In this document: piece after piece, positions 7,184-15,332 of the stretch
How the letters are laid out: each line of letters begins with the position of its first letter
Numbering within the stretch: the first letter of the stretch is position 1
Position numbers and translations under genes: made by a program
The notes under the pieces: generated by a model
Told to the model about the DNA's origin: nothing
The model's input: only the letters and a program-made list of their open reading frames with translations
Database searches by the model: none
Assembly (NCBI GenBank): GCA_945281075.1
Contig: CALYQE010000001.1
Span: 1 to 31,255, forward strand
Origin: an uncultured Lactobacillus sp.
Lineage (GTDB): Bacteria > Bacillota > Bacilli > Lactobacillales > Lactobacillaceae
Reading direction: 5' to 3'
DNA: 31,255 nt

Positions 7184-7213
7184 AAAAAAACCGCCATCGC
7201 TGACGATTGCGGT
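7184..7213 (-). terminator. Intrinsic terminator after the histidine phosphatase
   Basis: On the minus strand ACCGCAATCG, loop TCAG, CGATGGCGGT and then seven T in all. The stem begins one base after the stop codon. Confidence 0.9.
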
Positions 7214-7214
7214 C

Positions 7215-7817
7215 TTATAAGGCTAATAACCGGTTATAATAATTTATTCGGGGAATTCCTTGGCGGTATGAAATCTTTGCTAAAGCGCAATTATCCATTG
7301 TTTCAAATGAATTGATGTCGCCTTCAGCAAAATAATGGGCAAGCATCATGCGAATCAAGGTTCCATGACAAACTACCAAAATTTTTTGCTCAGGATATTG
7401 CTTTTGCAAATCAGCGAGAAAACTGCCACAGCGTCGGTCAAGCTCGGTAAAAGTCTCGCCGCTTGGAGCATATTGAACATAATTAGCCGCTGCCTTTCCC
7501 CAGGGATCAAACGCATCCGGATACTGCTTTCTCATGTCTGACAAGTATTGGCCGTCCCATTCACCGAAATTGAACTCAATCAGACGATCATCAAGAATGA
7601 TGTCCTTGCGGTTTCTGGTAAAGATCTTAGCGGTTGTCAGCGCCCGTTTCATTGGACTTGAAAATACCACGTCAAAACCACTTGGGTCAAAGTTAGCCGC
7701 CGCTTTTTCGGCATATTCACGCCCCTGCTCATCAAGATCATGATCAAATAATGCTCCTTGAATTTTATTGGTTTTATTCAAATCTGTCTGACCATGACGT
7801 AAAAAAACTATTTCCAT
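7215..7817 (-). CDS. Histidine phosphatase family protein (phosphoglycerate mutase-like)
   Basis: 200 aa. The N-terminal FLRHGQT provides Arg7 and the phosphorylated His8. SSPMKRALTTA supplies the second Arg (58), EFNFGEWDGQ the acid Glu81, and VVCHGTLIRMM the second His (151). At 200 aa it is too short for a glycolytic mutase and fits the broad-specificity phosphatases. AAAGGGGGAT precedes the ATG. It follows yaaA by 27 bp on the same strand, so the two probably form an operon. The substrate is unknown; annotations of such proteins as phosphoglycerate mutase are usually not tested. Confidence 0.87.
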   Translation of the reverse strand: MEIVFLRHGQTDLNKTNKIQGALFDHDLDEQGREYAEKAAANFDPSGFDVVFSSPMKRALTTAKIFTRNRKDIILDDRLIEFNFGEWDGQYLSDMRKQYPDAFDPWGKAAANYVQYAPSGETFTELDRRCGSFLADLQKQYPEQKILVVCHGTLIRMMLAHYFAEGDINSFETMDNCALAKISYRQGIPRINYYNRLLAL

Positions 7818-7844
7818 CTTATCCCCCTTTATTACTTATGCAAA

Positions 7845-8612
7845 CTACCGCTTTTTGAAAGCAAACTCTGTTCGAAAAAGATAATTGCTTTGCGTTGAAG
7901 CTGCCGGAACAAACTCAAAGCCAAAGTCATTAAAATGCTGCAGGTCTTCGGGCTTGCTAAGTTGCTGCTCTGATGCAAAGCGAACCATTTCGCCGCGGGC
8001 CATTTTGGCATGAACCCCGACAGTCTGCCACTTATCCTGCTTTTTTTCCTGAAAATCAACCGTAATCATCCGGCGCTTGGCGGTCAAATATGGTGAAATG
8101 TTTTTCGAGTATTCTTTTGATGCTAAGTTAATAAGCCCGTCATCCTCGGCAAACAGCCAATCGGCAATGCTTGATCCCCAATAGTCATACAAGTTGGGCT
8201 CTTTAAAGCCCCACACCTTGTTTTTCATTTCTAACCGATAGGGCCAAACACCATCAAAAGGCCGCAAAACGCCGTAAAGTCCCGAGATGATCCTAACATT
8301 ATCTTGGAGATAGGCTAAAGCAGGAGCGGAAAAGAGGTCCGGCGCCATATACTGGTACTGAATCCCGGAATAAGACATGATCGCTGGCGTTAAGTTGGTT
8401 TTTGGGGCAAGATCAAGCTGCTTTATTTGGCTCTGTCCCTGCTTAGTAGTTTGGCTACTAGACTGCCAAATTTTCTGCAGCTGGTCAAAGTCACACTGCT
8501 TAAGAAAAGTGGCTAATTCTTGCGCTTGTTTTAAAAAGCAAGGAACAGATTTTGCTGCAAACGAATCACTGTCGATTTTCATCTTCATTGCCGGTGAGAT
8601 AATAATTTTCAT
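7845..8612 (-). CDS. yaaA: Peroxide stress protein YaaA
   Basis: 255 aa, the normal length of the YaaA (DUF328) family. The start MKIIISPAMKMK, the central PALMSYSG-like block (here TPAIMSYSGIQYQYM) and ISGLYGVLRPFDGVWPYRLEM are diagnostic, and VHAKMARGEMVRFA is the conserved C-terminal block. In Escherichia coli YaaA lowers free intracellular iron under hydrogen peroxide stress and binds DNA. The start codon has only a weak GAAAG next to it. It is divergent from the gene at 8676, with 63 bp between them. A role against peroxide is plausible in a catalase-poor lactic acid bacterium; it is inferred from the family. Confidence 0.92.
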   Translation of the reverse strand: MKIIISPAMKMKIDSDSFAAKSVPCFLKQAQELATFLKQCDFDQLQKIWQSSSQTTKQGQSQIKQLDLAPKTNLTPAIMSYSGIQYQYMAPDLFSAPALAYLQDNVRIISGLYGVLRPFDGVWPYRLEMKNKVWGFKEPNLYDYWGSSIADWLFAEDDGLINLASKEYSKNISPYLTAKRRMITVDFQEKKQDKWQTVGVHAKMARGEMVRFASEQQLSKPEDLQHFNDFGFEFVPAASTQSNYLFRTEFAFKKR

Positions 8613-8675
8613 CTTTCGTATTTACCGCCTTTTGGGTTAAACTAGTTAGTGATTGATATTGAGGAGAATTAATGA

Positions 8676-9329
8676 ATGAATCCAGATTTTGCTATTGTTT
8701 TAAATTTTAAACTAAATGATGCTAAAAATGTAGATGCCGACTTTTTAGTCAAGACAGCACGCGATATTGGCGCCCGCGCCATTGTAGTTGATCAAATGCA
8801 AGACGAGTTTGTGAGTCCATGCGTTAAATATACTATCAGTTTAGTCGAGCCTCAAACCGGCCTTGATTTGAACGCTAGCAACGTTATCAATGCTATTGTT
8901 GCCAATCGCCAAAATGGCAAAGCTACTTTTATTAATGTTAATGCAGAAAACGGGCAATTTGAAGAGCACACGCAAAAAATGCTGACGGCCGTTAATCGCT
9001 GGATGCATCTTTTTGGGCACGCATTCAATGAAAGTAAGCCGGCTAAGCTGTCTGCTAACAGTGGCTTTATCCTGCAAAACCGCCACATGCCTTATCAAAA
9101 ATACCTCTTCATTAATGCTCCGTTACCAAAGGAAGTTACCGTCACTGGGCTTGAAGTTGAACCAACTCGCGTAGAAATGATTGAAAAAAGAACGGAGCTC
9201 AAATTTGCTTACCAAAATCAGCAATTAACGATTGATCTTGACCAAGTTCCTGCTAGCGACATGAACTGGCAAGTGATCCGCATTCAAGCGCACCGCCCAG
9301 AAGATGATATTAAAGAAACCAAGTTTTAA
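8676..9329 (+). CDS. Unknown protein, possibly a degenerate fucosidase-like remnant
   Basis: 217 aa, no signal peptide or membrane segment. I do not firmly recognise it. The stretch DADFLVKTARDIGARAIVVDQM recalls the GH29 alpha-L-fucosidase segment in which the barrel strand leads into AKHHDGF, but the catalytic-pocket HHDGF is replaced by MQDEF. The C-terminal EVTVTGLEVEPTR...ELKFAYQNQQLTIDLDQ resembles the beta-sandwich that ends such enzymes. The barrel is far too short to be an active glycosidase. Start choice: GAGGAG at 8661-8666 is nine bases from ATG 8676; an overlapping ATG at 8672 is in another frame. The fold resemblance is tentative. Confidence 0.6.
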   Translation: MNPDFAIVLNFKLNDAKNVDADFLVKTARDIGARAIVVDQMQDEFVSPCVKYTISLVEPQTGLDLNASNVINAIVANRQNGKATFINVNAENGQFEEHTQKMLTAVNRWMHLFGHAFNESKPAKLSANSGFILQNRHMPYQKYLFINAPLPKEVTVTGLEVEPTRVEMIEKRTELKFAYQNQQLTIDLDQVPASDMNWQVIRIQAHRPEDDIKETKF

Positions 9330-9452
9330 GTAAACTCAATCATTCGTAATGCCAACAAAGATTCCTGCTGCTTTTCTAACGAATATATTTCGAGTCAGCA
9401 GTGGACAATTTATAATGCCCATAGACCAAAAAGCGTTCTATATAAAAGGCTA

Positions 9453-9481
9453 TTGACGATTATTATTAGTTTATCTACAAT
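9453..9481 (+). promoter_or_regulatory. Promoter of the small secreted protein gene
   Basis: TTGACG (9453-9458), a 17-bp spacer and TACAAT (9476-9481), close to the vegetative consensus. The start would be near 9488, about 23 bp before the ATG at 9511. Confidence 0.7.
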
Positions 9482-9510
9482 TGCTGTGTAAGTATACTTG
9501 GAGGCAATTT

Positions 9511-9861
9511 ATGCTGAACTTCAAAAAATCAAAGCAGTTAAAGTGGCTCATCAGTTTCTTTAGCGTCATAATTTTTGCAATTAATGGTTATCAGATCAAG
9601 CCGCTTTCAAATGATCATGCGGCAACCTCGCCGCGCCAAACAAATGTTGTTCATGCGGCAACTTTTAAACACCATTCAAGAACACATGTGATACTTGGCG
9701 CGCGTAATACCCAAGCAGTCTTTATTGCCAGCAATTATGGCAGGAAATATCACTTTAGTCGAAACTGTCGTGGACTTCGTCCTGCAAAAAGCAGAATTAT
9801 TCGCATCACACAGAAACAAGCGATCAACAGAGGGTATACCCTTTGCAAATGGGAAAAATAG
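9511..9861 (+). CDS. Small secreted protein with a C-terminal YH-x4-C...C motif
   Basis: 116 aa from the ATG at 9511, supported by GGAGG upstream; a TTG at 9481 lies within the -10 box and is excluded. Residues 1-28 contain a basic start and hydrophobic core (WLISFFSVIIFAI), with a possible cleavage after HAA near 50. The C-terminal 38 residues, KYHFSRNCRGL...QAINRGYTLCKW, match a short domain found at the end of many secreted Firmicutes proteins and nucleases, with pattern YH-x4-C...A-x-x-x-GY-x-x-C-x-x-C. Here His81, Cys86 and Cys112 are kept, but the last Cys is replaced by Glu. A metal-binding role is suspected for the family and not shown. Confidence 0.7.
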   Translation: MLNFKKSKQLKWLISFFSVIIFAINGYQIKPLSNDHAATSPRQTNVVHAATFKHHSRTHVILGARNTQAVFIASNYGRKYHFSRNCRGLRPAKSRIIRITQKQAINRGYTLCKWEK

Positions 9862-9871
9862 TCAAAACTTC

Positions 9872-9909
9872 AAAAGCACAACAACCTAGTAATAGGCTAT
9901 TGTGCTTTT
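9872..9909. terminator. Bidirectional intrinsic terminator
   Basis: AAAAGCACAA...CCTA, loop GTAA, TAGG...TTGTGCTTTT. It sits between the stops of two converging genes and ends in four T on each strand. Confidence 0.8.
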
Positions 9910-9945
9910 ATTGTATGAAAACAAATTAATTTTCGGCTGAGATAG

Positions 9946-10290
9946 TTATTGTTTCAGGTATTCCAAGACCTTGGAAATATCTTCTTTCTTTTTAGCTGGC
10001 GCAATTTCTGGATTCTTCAAAATTTCGATCGCATGTTGCACCATCGTATATACCTGTTTGTCATCATCGCTGTCGATAATCAAATAGCCAATTTTAAAGT
10101 AAGATTCCAAGTTAGAAGTATCATTCTCATCCAGCGCTTTTTTGATTAAATAACCAAAAATCGCCTTCATATTACGCGTTCTCTTTTTCTTTTCCTTCTT
10201 TTTATCATAAACCGGTAAAAACAAGGCTACACAAACCGCCGCAATCTCGGCAGCAGCAGTCACCCATTCCGATAGTGGTCCAATTGCCAT
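9946..10290 (-). CDS. Small membrane-anchored protein of unknown function
   Basis: 114 aa. One N-terminal membrane segment at about 8-28 (WVTAAAEIAAVCVALFLPVY) is followed by a run of Lys/Arg (KKKEKKKRTR), so the rest should face the cytoplasm. The remainder is predicted helical (IFGYLIKKALDENDTSNLESYFKIGYLIIDSDDD...). Similar short proteins with an SEW...A..AV..AL..P start occur in prophage and accessory regions of lactobacilli, but I cannot name one. A good GAGGTGAGAG site precedes the ATG, and TATAAT is present on the minus strand at 10308-10313, though without a clear -35. It has its own terminator and is not in an operon. Confidence 0.65.
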   Translation of the reverse strand: MAIGPLSEWVTAAAEIAAVCVALFLPVYDKKKEKKKRTRNMKAIFGYLIKKALDENDTSNLESYFKIGYLIIDSDDDKQVYTMVQHAIEILKNPEIAPAKKKEDISKVLEYLKQ

Positions 10291-10463
10291 ACTCTCACCT
10301 CATAATTTATTATATTATTTTGCCATACTTTTAGATTAAATAATAAAGGAATAAAAACAAGCCATCTAACTTTTTAACTGCCATTACAACAACGATTACG
10401 AGTTTTTTATTACCAAAAGCCAAACACAAATCTAGTTGTTTTATGTTGCTAAACTTGATCATA

Positions 10464-10508
10464 AAGAAACAGCAAGAAAAGTTATCAATTACTTTTTTGC
10501 TGTTTCTT
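10464..10508 (-). terminator. Probable terminator after efp
   Basis: AAGAAACAGCA(A)GAAAAGT, loop, ACTTTT(T)TGCTGTTTCTT: a stem of about 19 bp 13 bp past the efp stop. The T-run on the minus strand is short (CTTTAT), so efficiency is uncertain. Confidence 0.65.
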
Positions 10509-10520
10509 AATTTTAACTCT

Positions 10521-11093
10521 TTAATTGTTACTGTCAGCTCTAGACTTATAAGTACCTTCCGTAGTGTTGACTACCAGTTCTTCACCTTCTTTAATGAAGT
10601 CTGGAACCTGAACAACCAGGCCAGTTTCCATTGTAGCCGGCTTACCAGTTCCAGTAACAGTTGCACCTTTAATTCCCGGTTCAGTATGAACAACCTTCAT
10701 CACAACCGTAGCCGGTAATTCTACCCCAAGAAGTTTGCTGCCGTCAGCAAACTCTAGTTGAACTTCAATATTTGGCATCAAATAAAGGCGGTCATCACCA
10801 AGTTGCTCACTAGAAATTTCGTATTGCTCATATGTTTCAGTATCCATAAAGGTGTAAACATCACCTTCATTATAAAGAAACTGAGCCTTTTTCTTCGTGA
10901 TTTCAACTAATTCAACTTTTTCAGTTGGACGCATTGTCTTATGAACAACGGCTCCACTTTCAATGTTGCGCAAATCCATTTGCATTACCGTGTTGCCCTT
11001 GCCTGGCTTATGGTGATTCGCCTTCAAAACGCGAATCATTTTACCATCTTGACTAAAAACCATGCCCTTTTTTAAGTTTATTGCTTGCACCAT
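10521..11093 (-). CDS. efp: Translation elongation factor P
   Basis: 190 aa. EF-P relieves ribosomes stalled at polyproline stretches. The KOW-like N-terminal domain has ANHHKPGKGNTVMQMDLRN, placing the tip lysine at residue 32 (KPG-K32-G), the residue modified in many bacteria. The OB domains follow, with YTFMDTETYEQYEI, LPATVVMKVVHTEPGIKG and the C-terminal EEGTYKSRA-like end (TTEGTYKSRAD). The start MVQAINLKKGMVF differs from the usual MISANDF/MISTNDF, as in the second EF-P paralogue carried by several lactobacilli, so another copy may exist elsewhere. No modification enzyme is nearby. Confidence 0.95.
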   Translation of the reverse strand: MVQAINLKKGMVFSQDGKMIRVLKANHHKPGKGNTVMQMDLRNIESGAVVHKTMRPTEKVELVEITKKKAQFLYNEGDVYTFMDTETYEQYEISSEQLGDDRLYLMPNIEVQLEFADGSKLLGVELPATVVMKVVHTEPGIKGATVTGTGKPATMETGLVVQVPDFIKEGEELVVNTTEGTYKSRADSNN

Positions 11094-11200
11094 CTTGATT
11101 GCTCCTTTTTCTTTTGTAATAAATCAACTCCAAGAAGAACTACGCTGGAGGCAAAGCAAATTTTTTTATCAGTAATAAATAAATCGTATTCATACTGTTT

Positions 11201-11209
11201 AGTATAACA
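11201..11209 (-). promoter_or_regulatory. Extended -10 promoter of efp
   Basis: On the minus strand TGTTATACT (TGn plus TATACT), about 108 bp before the efp ATG. No strong -35 is present. The resulting leader of roughly 100 nt holds a weak CTCCA/TGGAG hairpin and an AAGGAG ribosome binding site. Confidence 0.5.
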
Positions 11210-11286
11210 AAGTTGCGCTGATCAAGGTACAGTTAAATTGACAATTTTGCAACATTTAGTTTTACTGCGCATCGTTTAAGAAGATG

Positions 11287-12201
11287 CTAAAACTCGCGCA
11301 AGTAAATTTTGTCAATCAGGTGTCCAGTTGTTTTATGCAGGATTAGACTAGCACGCTGCTTAGTTGGCGCAATGTACTCGCGCAAGTTAACGAGGTTAAC
11401 CATTTGCCAAGTATCTTGAGCCAACTGCAAAGCGGCTTCTCGTGGGCCATTGGCCATTTCATAATAAAAATTGGTCGAATTATTTTTATTCATTTCTAAT
11501 ACCCGAACGAATCTTTGCATGAACCACTTTTCAATTAAATCTTCTTCCGCGTCAATATAGATTGAAAAGTCAAAAAAGTCGCTAGTCACGATTTGGCCGT
11601 TCGTTGGCAGTTGCAGGGTGTTAATGCCTTCAACGATTAAAATATCTGGATGCTGAACATGACCGTATTGGCCTGGAACAATATCGCTTAGTTCTTGAGA
11701 ATATAACGGATAAGCAACATTTTCTTTACCACTGAGAATATCTTTTAAAAAATCGCTTAACAAGTTCATGTTGTAGCTTTCGGGGAAACCCTTGCGATCA
11801 AAAAGATTACGACGCTTTAGCTCCTCGTTGGGATAGATGAAGCCATCCGTTGTCATCATGTGAACATTTAAATCTGCAAAGGTTCGGCTCAGCAGCATTT
11901 GTAAAAGGCGCGCTGTAGTTGACTTGCCGACCGCAACCGAACCGGAAATACCAATAATAAACGGCGCCTTAATTACTTTTTGCCGCAAAAATTCCGACTG
12001 GTGCTGTTGCAAAGTCCGTTTTTCTTGATAAACCAAATAAAGGTAACTGATCAAACTGCCATATATTTCGCGCACATCTGTGAGGTTGATGACATCACCA
12101 AGCGATTTGATTTTTGCCAATTCTTCCTTGGTTATGTTTACCGTTTTGTTTGCCGAAAAAGATGCCCATTCGTCTCGCTTAAAGCACAAATAATTCTTCA
12201 T
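11287..12201 (-). CDS. coaA: Pantothenate kinase, type I
   Basis: 304 aa, normal for the type I (P-loop) pantothenate kinase that phosphorylates pantothenate in the first step of coenzyme A synthesis. The Walker A is GSVAVGKST at 87-95. The family blocks MMTTDGFIYPNEELKRRNLFDRKGFPESYN, YSQELSDIVPGQ, DILIVEGINTLQ and FSIYIDAEEDLIEKWFMQRF follow in the right order. It begins at ATG after AAGGAAC. TATAAT on the minus strand at 12230-12235 is a likely -10. It is a single-gene unit, upstream of efp on the same strand with 193 bp between. No anomalies. Confidence 0.95.
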   Translation of the reverse strand: MKNYLCFKRDEWASFSANKTVNITKEELAKIKSLGDVINLTDVREIYGSLISYLYLVYQEKRTLQQHQSEFLRQKVIKAPFIIGISGSVAVGKSTTARLLQMLLSRTFADLNVHMMTTDGFIYPNEELKRRNLFDRKGFPESYNMNLLSDFLKDILSGKENVAYPLYSQELSDIVPGQYGHVQHPDILIVEGINTLQLPTNGQIVTSDFFDFSIYIDAEEDLIEKWFMQRFVRVLEMNKNNSTNFYYEMANGPREAALQLAQDTWQMVNLVNLREYIAPTKQRASLILHKTTGHLIDKIYLREF

Positions 12202-12305
12202 TTTTTCGTTCCTTAATTTACTTTCATCTATTATATATAAAATCTAGTGCTTCGCATAACCAGCAACTTCAAAAAAACCGGCTGCAATTAGCCCTATTCC
12301 AAAGC

Positions 12306-12331
12306 AAAAACCCGCCTTGAGTGCGGGTTTT
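12306..12331 (-). terminator. Intrinsic terminator after helD-GNAT
   Basis: AAAACCCGC, short loop, GCGGGTTTT on the minus strand ending in T5, two bases past the GNAT stop. A weaker GGCT/AGCC stem with seven T follows at about 12270-12292 on the same strand. Confidence 0.85.
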
Positions 12332-12333
12332 CA

Positions 12334-12780
12334 CTATAGATCATAAAACATCATTATGTGCTCAACGCCAGCTTCGGTGAATACATCGCCTTTTGTTTGG
12401 TAGCCCAAGTGGTCATAAAACGGTTTAGCCTGCATCTGAGCGTGGCAAGCCAAGCGCTTGATACCACGTTCTTTTAAGTACTCGTGAACCTGGTTCATCA
12501 TTTTCGAACCTAAACTTTGCCCTCGCGTTTCAGCAGCAACCGCCACCCGGCCCAGCATCCATTCACCGTCTTCTTCAAAAAGGCGACAAACCGCTAATGC
12601 GGTCGTTTTTTCGGGGTTAAGCAAGTAAACCTGAATTGCGCTCAGGTCCTCATCATCTAATTCTGGTGCCGTGATTTTTTGTTCTGTTACAAACGTATCG
12701 ATCCGCAGCCGCGCAACGCAGTAGACTTCACGGCCACTCATCTCATCAATTTTTTTAAACGAAAATTTTGGTTCCTTCAT
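12334..12780 (-). CDS. GNAT family N-acetyltransferase (ElaA-like)
   Basis: 148 aa, a single GNAT domain. The acetyl-CoA binding region is LGRVAVAAETRGQSLGSKMM at 76-95, with the R-x-x-x-x-G loop as RGQSLG (Ser where Gly is commoner). The start, with VARLRIDTFVTEQKI....LDDEDL, and the end, with HAQMQAKPFYDHLGYQTKGDVFTEAGVEHIMM, match the ElaA group closely, in which the phrase F-y-x-x-x-G-F is followed by an E-x-G-I-x-H motif. The acceptor is unknown. AGGTAAAAG precedes the ATG. It lies ten bases after helD and is cotranscribed with it. Confidence 0.88.
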   Translation of the reverse strand: MKEPKFSFKKIDEMSGREVYCVARLRIDTFVTEQKITAPELDDEDLSAIQVYLLNPEKTTALAVCRLFEEDGEWMLGRVAVAAETRGQSLGSKMMNQVHEYLKERGIKRLACHAQMQAKPFYDHLGYQTKGDVFTEAGVEHIMMFYDL

Positions 12781-12790
12781 TTTCTTTTAC

Positions 12791-15085
12791 CTATTTTTCT
12801 TCAAAAGTATTTTGGTCTACTTCGAGCAGTGGGCTTCTTTCACCAGTATACAAGATATCTAATTTGTACATTGCCCGCGAAGTAATTGTGTAAACCAATT
12901 GCGTTTCATCAACGCGCTGGTAATTATCGCTCGAAGCACCCCACATAACAACTGCATCAAACTCTAAGCCTTTGGCCAAATAAGATGGAATTACCAGCGT
13001 CCCTTCGACAAGACGCTGATTAGCCGTTGCGATCAATGTCGCCTTATTTTGACCCTGCTTGATTTTAGCCGCAACTTTTTTGGCTTGCTTTAAATCTCTC
13101 GTAATAACCGCCGTCGTCAAGTTTCGCTTGTCGTTGTCCTTTAAAAGCTGGTTTAACACTTTAAATACGTCTTCTTCATCAGCCCTTCCCCAGATAACGG
13201 GTTTAGGCCCTTGACGGTTAAAGGACTCAATCTTTTCTCCTTGCCGCAGAATCTGTTTGGTAAAGTCAGTCAGCTGCTTAGTCGACCGGTATGACTTGGT
13301 TAGCTGTACCACATCGGTTTTTTTGGGGTCAAACAGGCCACTGATTTGCTTCAGCAAACTTTTACTTTCATCTTTAGTAAAAATAGCCTGGTTAAGATCG
13401 CCCAACATCGTAAATTTGGCCCGGGGGAAATTATACTTTAAGTAACACAGCTGGAATGGCGTATAATCCTGAATTTCATCAATAAAGGCATAGCGCATTT
13501 CATAATTAACATGACGGCCAGTGATTAAATCATATAAATAGAGGTATGCCGAAACGTCGTTCATATGAAGATAGTGCTGCTTAAAGCCCGCTTTAACTTC
13601 TTCAATCTGCTCATTCCAGTCTTCTTCACTAATGTCCCACTTAGACAAATCCGTCATTTTGGGCACCGCACGCAAGAAGTTCAGATACTGCGCCCGCATG
13701 TTAATAAAGTTATTGTGCGTAATTTGTTGGAACACCTTGTTCAAGGCCTTGACCACAATTTTGCGGCTGAGAAACTTTTCTTCTTTCTCCTCTGATTCAA
13801 ATTCTTGATCAGGACGATCATATAGTTCATTTAATTGTTCTTGGCTTAAACTTTGAATTTCATCAGCTACCCAGGCTTTTTTACTTTCTGAACCAATCTT
13901 GCGGTTGAGCGTTTTGATCAAGTTTTCACGGGTCGCATCAATACGATTGCTTAAGTTATAGTTGGCGTTAAAGGAGTAGTAGACTTCACTAATCTTGGCT
14001 TTTTCAAAAAATGGTTTTTGACGGTCACGGAAATAAATATTTTTAAAGATCACACCTCGCTCATTGAGGTGCTTGGCATAACGCGTCAGCAAATTAAAAA
14101 AGCTGGTTGAGTCTTTAAACCGACTAATTGCTGAATCGGCCATTGTATCTTCAAACTGGTCAAACAAGTTTTCCACAGTCATCCCCGGCAAGCGGCGAGC
14201 GACAAACTGCCAGTAAGTCATTTGGACCATGTTTTGCTCACCCATTTCCGGCAAAACATTTTTAATGTAATCATTAAATAATTGGTTCGGGCTAAACATA
14301 ATGACATCGCTGCTAGTTAAGTTGCCGCGATAGCGATACAGCAGGTAGGCAATGCGCTGCAAAATAGCGGAAGTTTTACCGGAGCCAGCAGCACCTTGCA
14401 CAAATAACAAGTCGGCACTGGTATTTCTAATGATCTTGTTTTGCTCACGCTGAATGGTTGTCACAATTGACTTCATTTGCGTGCTCGACTTTTCGCCTAG
14501 TACTTCCAGCAGCATTTGGTCACCAATTGATTCATTCGTATCAAACATATTGATGATCTGACCGTTTTCAATCATAAATTGCCGCTTCTTAGTCATTTCA
14601 ACGGTAATCTCCCCTTCAGGAGAATTGTAGGAAACGTCACCCAATTTGCCATCATAATAGATGGAAGAAATTGGCGCACGCCAGTCATAAATTAAAAAGT
14701 GATTGTTTTTATCAGCAAATGAGCCTAGTCCAATGTAGATCGTTTCTGTTTTTTGACCGTTTTCCTTAAAATCAATCCGAGCAAAATAGGGCCTTTGTTC
14801 TAGTTTTTGAACTGTATTTAGCTGTCGAGCGGAATGCTGCCAAGCATTTTCCCGCTCATTAAGAAGCTGCTGCTGCTGATGAATTGATAAAGCTGTTTCC
14901 ATCGAGGTCGAGTAGCCATCATAATCCAGCTTAACATCATCGAAGAAATGTGAATTTATTTCCCTAGCCTCACCCTCTGCCGACTTAATCGAAGAGGATA
15001 ATTCCGCTTTCTTTGACCTAATCTTTTTCAAAATTTGGTCAAGATGCTTTTGCTCAAACTGCTTGTCATTAATTTGTTTTAACAT
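12791..15085 (-). CDS. helD: RNA polymerase recycling motor HelD (UvrD/Rep-like ATPase)
   Basis: 764 aa, close to Bacillus subtilis HelD (774). The N-terminal 90 residues are a charged, helical arm (antiparallel coiled coil) that in HelD enters the RNA polymerase channels. Then comes the family hallmark IYIGLGSFADKNNHFLIYDWRAPISSIYYD at 117-145, and Walker A GAAGSGKT at 231-238. Later blocks include FIDEIQDYTPFQ (Walker B), MLGDLNQAIF, LTKSYRSTKQLTDF and VIPSYLAKGLEFDAVVMW. The C-terminal half is that of superfamily 1 helicases. HelD removes stalled RNA polymerase from DNA using ATP. AGGTGA precedes the ATG. The GNAT gene follows in the same unit. Confidence 0.93.
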   Translation of the reverse strand: MLKQINDKQFEQKHLDQILKKIRSKKAELSSSIKSAEGEAREINSHFFDDVKLDYDGYSTSMETALSIHQQQQLLNERENAWQHSARQLNTVQKLEQRPYFARIDFKENGQKTETIYIGLGSFADKNNHFLIYDWRAPISSIYYDGKLGDVSYNSPEGEITVEMTKKRQFMIENGQIINMFDTNESIGDQMLLEVLGEKSSTQMKSIVTTIQREQNKIIRNTSADLLFVQGAAGSGKTSAILQRIAYLLYRYRGNLTSSDVIMFSPNQLFNDYIKNVLPEMGEQNMVQMTYWQFVARRLPGMTVENLFDQFEDTMADSAISRFKDSTSFFNLLTRYAKHLNERGVIFKNIYFRDRQKPFFEKAKISEVYYSFNANYNLSNRIDATRENLIKTLNRKIGSESKKAWVADEIQSLSQEQLNELYDRPDQEFESEEKEEKFLSRKIVVKALNKVFQQITHNNFINMRAQYLNFLRAVPKMTDLSKWDISEEDWNEQIEEVKAGFKQHYLHMNDVSAYLYLYDLITGRHVNYEMRYAFIDEIQDYTPFQLCYLKYNFPRAKFTMLGDLNQAIFTKDESKSLLKQISGLFDPKKTDVVQLTKSYRSTKQLTDFTKQILRQGEKIESFNRQGPKPVIWGRADEEDVFKVLNQLLKDNDKRNLTTAVITRDLKQAKKVAAKIKQGQNKATLIATANQRLVEGTLVIPSYLAKGLEFDAVVMWGASSDNYQRVDETQLVYTITSRAMYKLDILYTGERSPLLEVDQNTFEEK

Positions 15086-15117
15086 AACGTCACCTATACA
15101 TTTTATTAACTCAACAA

Positions 15118-15153
15118 CTTTTTAAAAATAACGTTATTTTTGTTTTTAAAAAG
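15118..15153. repeat. Nested AT-rich palindromes upstream of helD
   Basis: A perfect 18-bp palindrome AAAAATAACGTTATTTTT (15124-15141) lies inside a larger inverted pair, CTTTTTAAAAA (15118-15128) and TTTTTAAAAAG (15143-15153). It is 33 bp before the helD start, so it may be a protein-binding site or a leader hairpin. Confidence 0.5.
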
Positions 15154-15234
15154 GTTTGATAACAATTTTACAATATTTTTAGTTATAAAATTAATTTTTT
15201 AGTTAAGTTTTCTTGAATTTTCCAGATAAAAACC

Positions 15235-15263
15235 GTGAAATTATAAGGGAAAGTGTCTATAAT
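15235..15263 (+). promoter_or_regulatory. Promoter of the first matrixin gene, with an overlapping inverted repeat
   Basis: GTGAAA (15235-15240), a 17-bp spacer and TATAAT (15258-15263). AGTGTCT at 15252-15258 and AGACACT at 15293-15299 form an inverted pair that touches the -10 box and ends 34 bp before the ATG. Confidence 0.6.
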
Positions 15264-15332
15264 ATAGTTATTAAGAATTTTATTACATATAGAGACACTA
15301 TTTCAAATATAAAGTAACGGAGCTGAAATATT

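Noticed and set aside
8613..8675. Promoter TTGGGT-17-GATATT for the gene at 8676
   Set aside because: It would start transcription within the ribosome binding site, and both boxes are poor.
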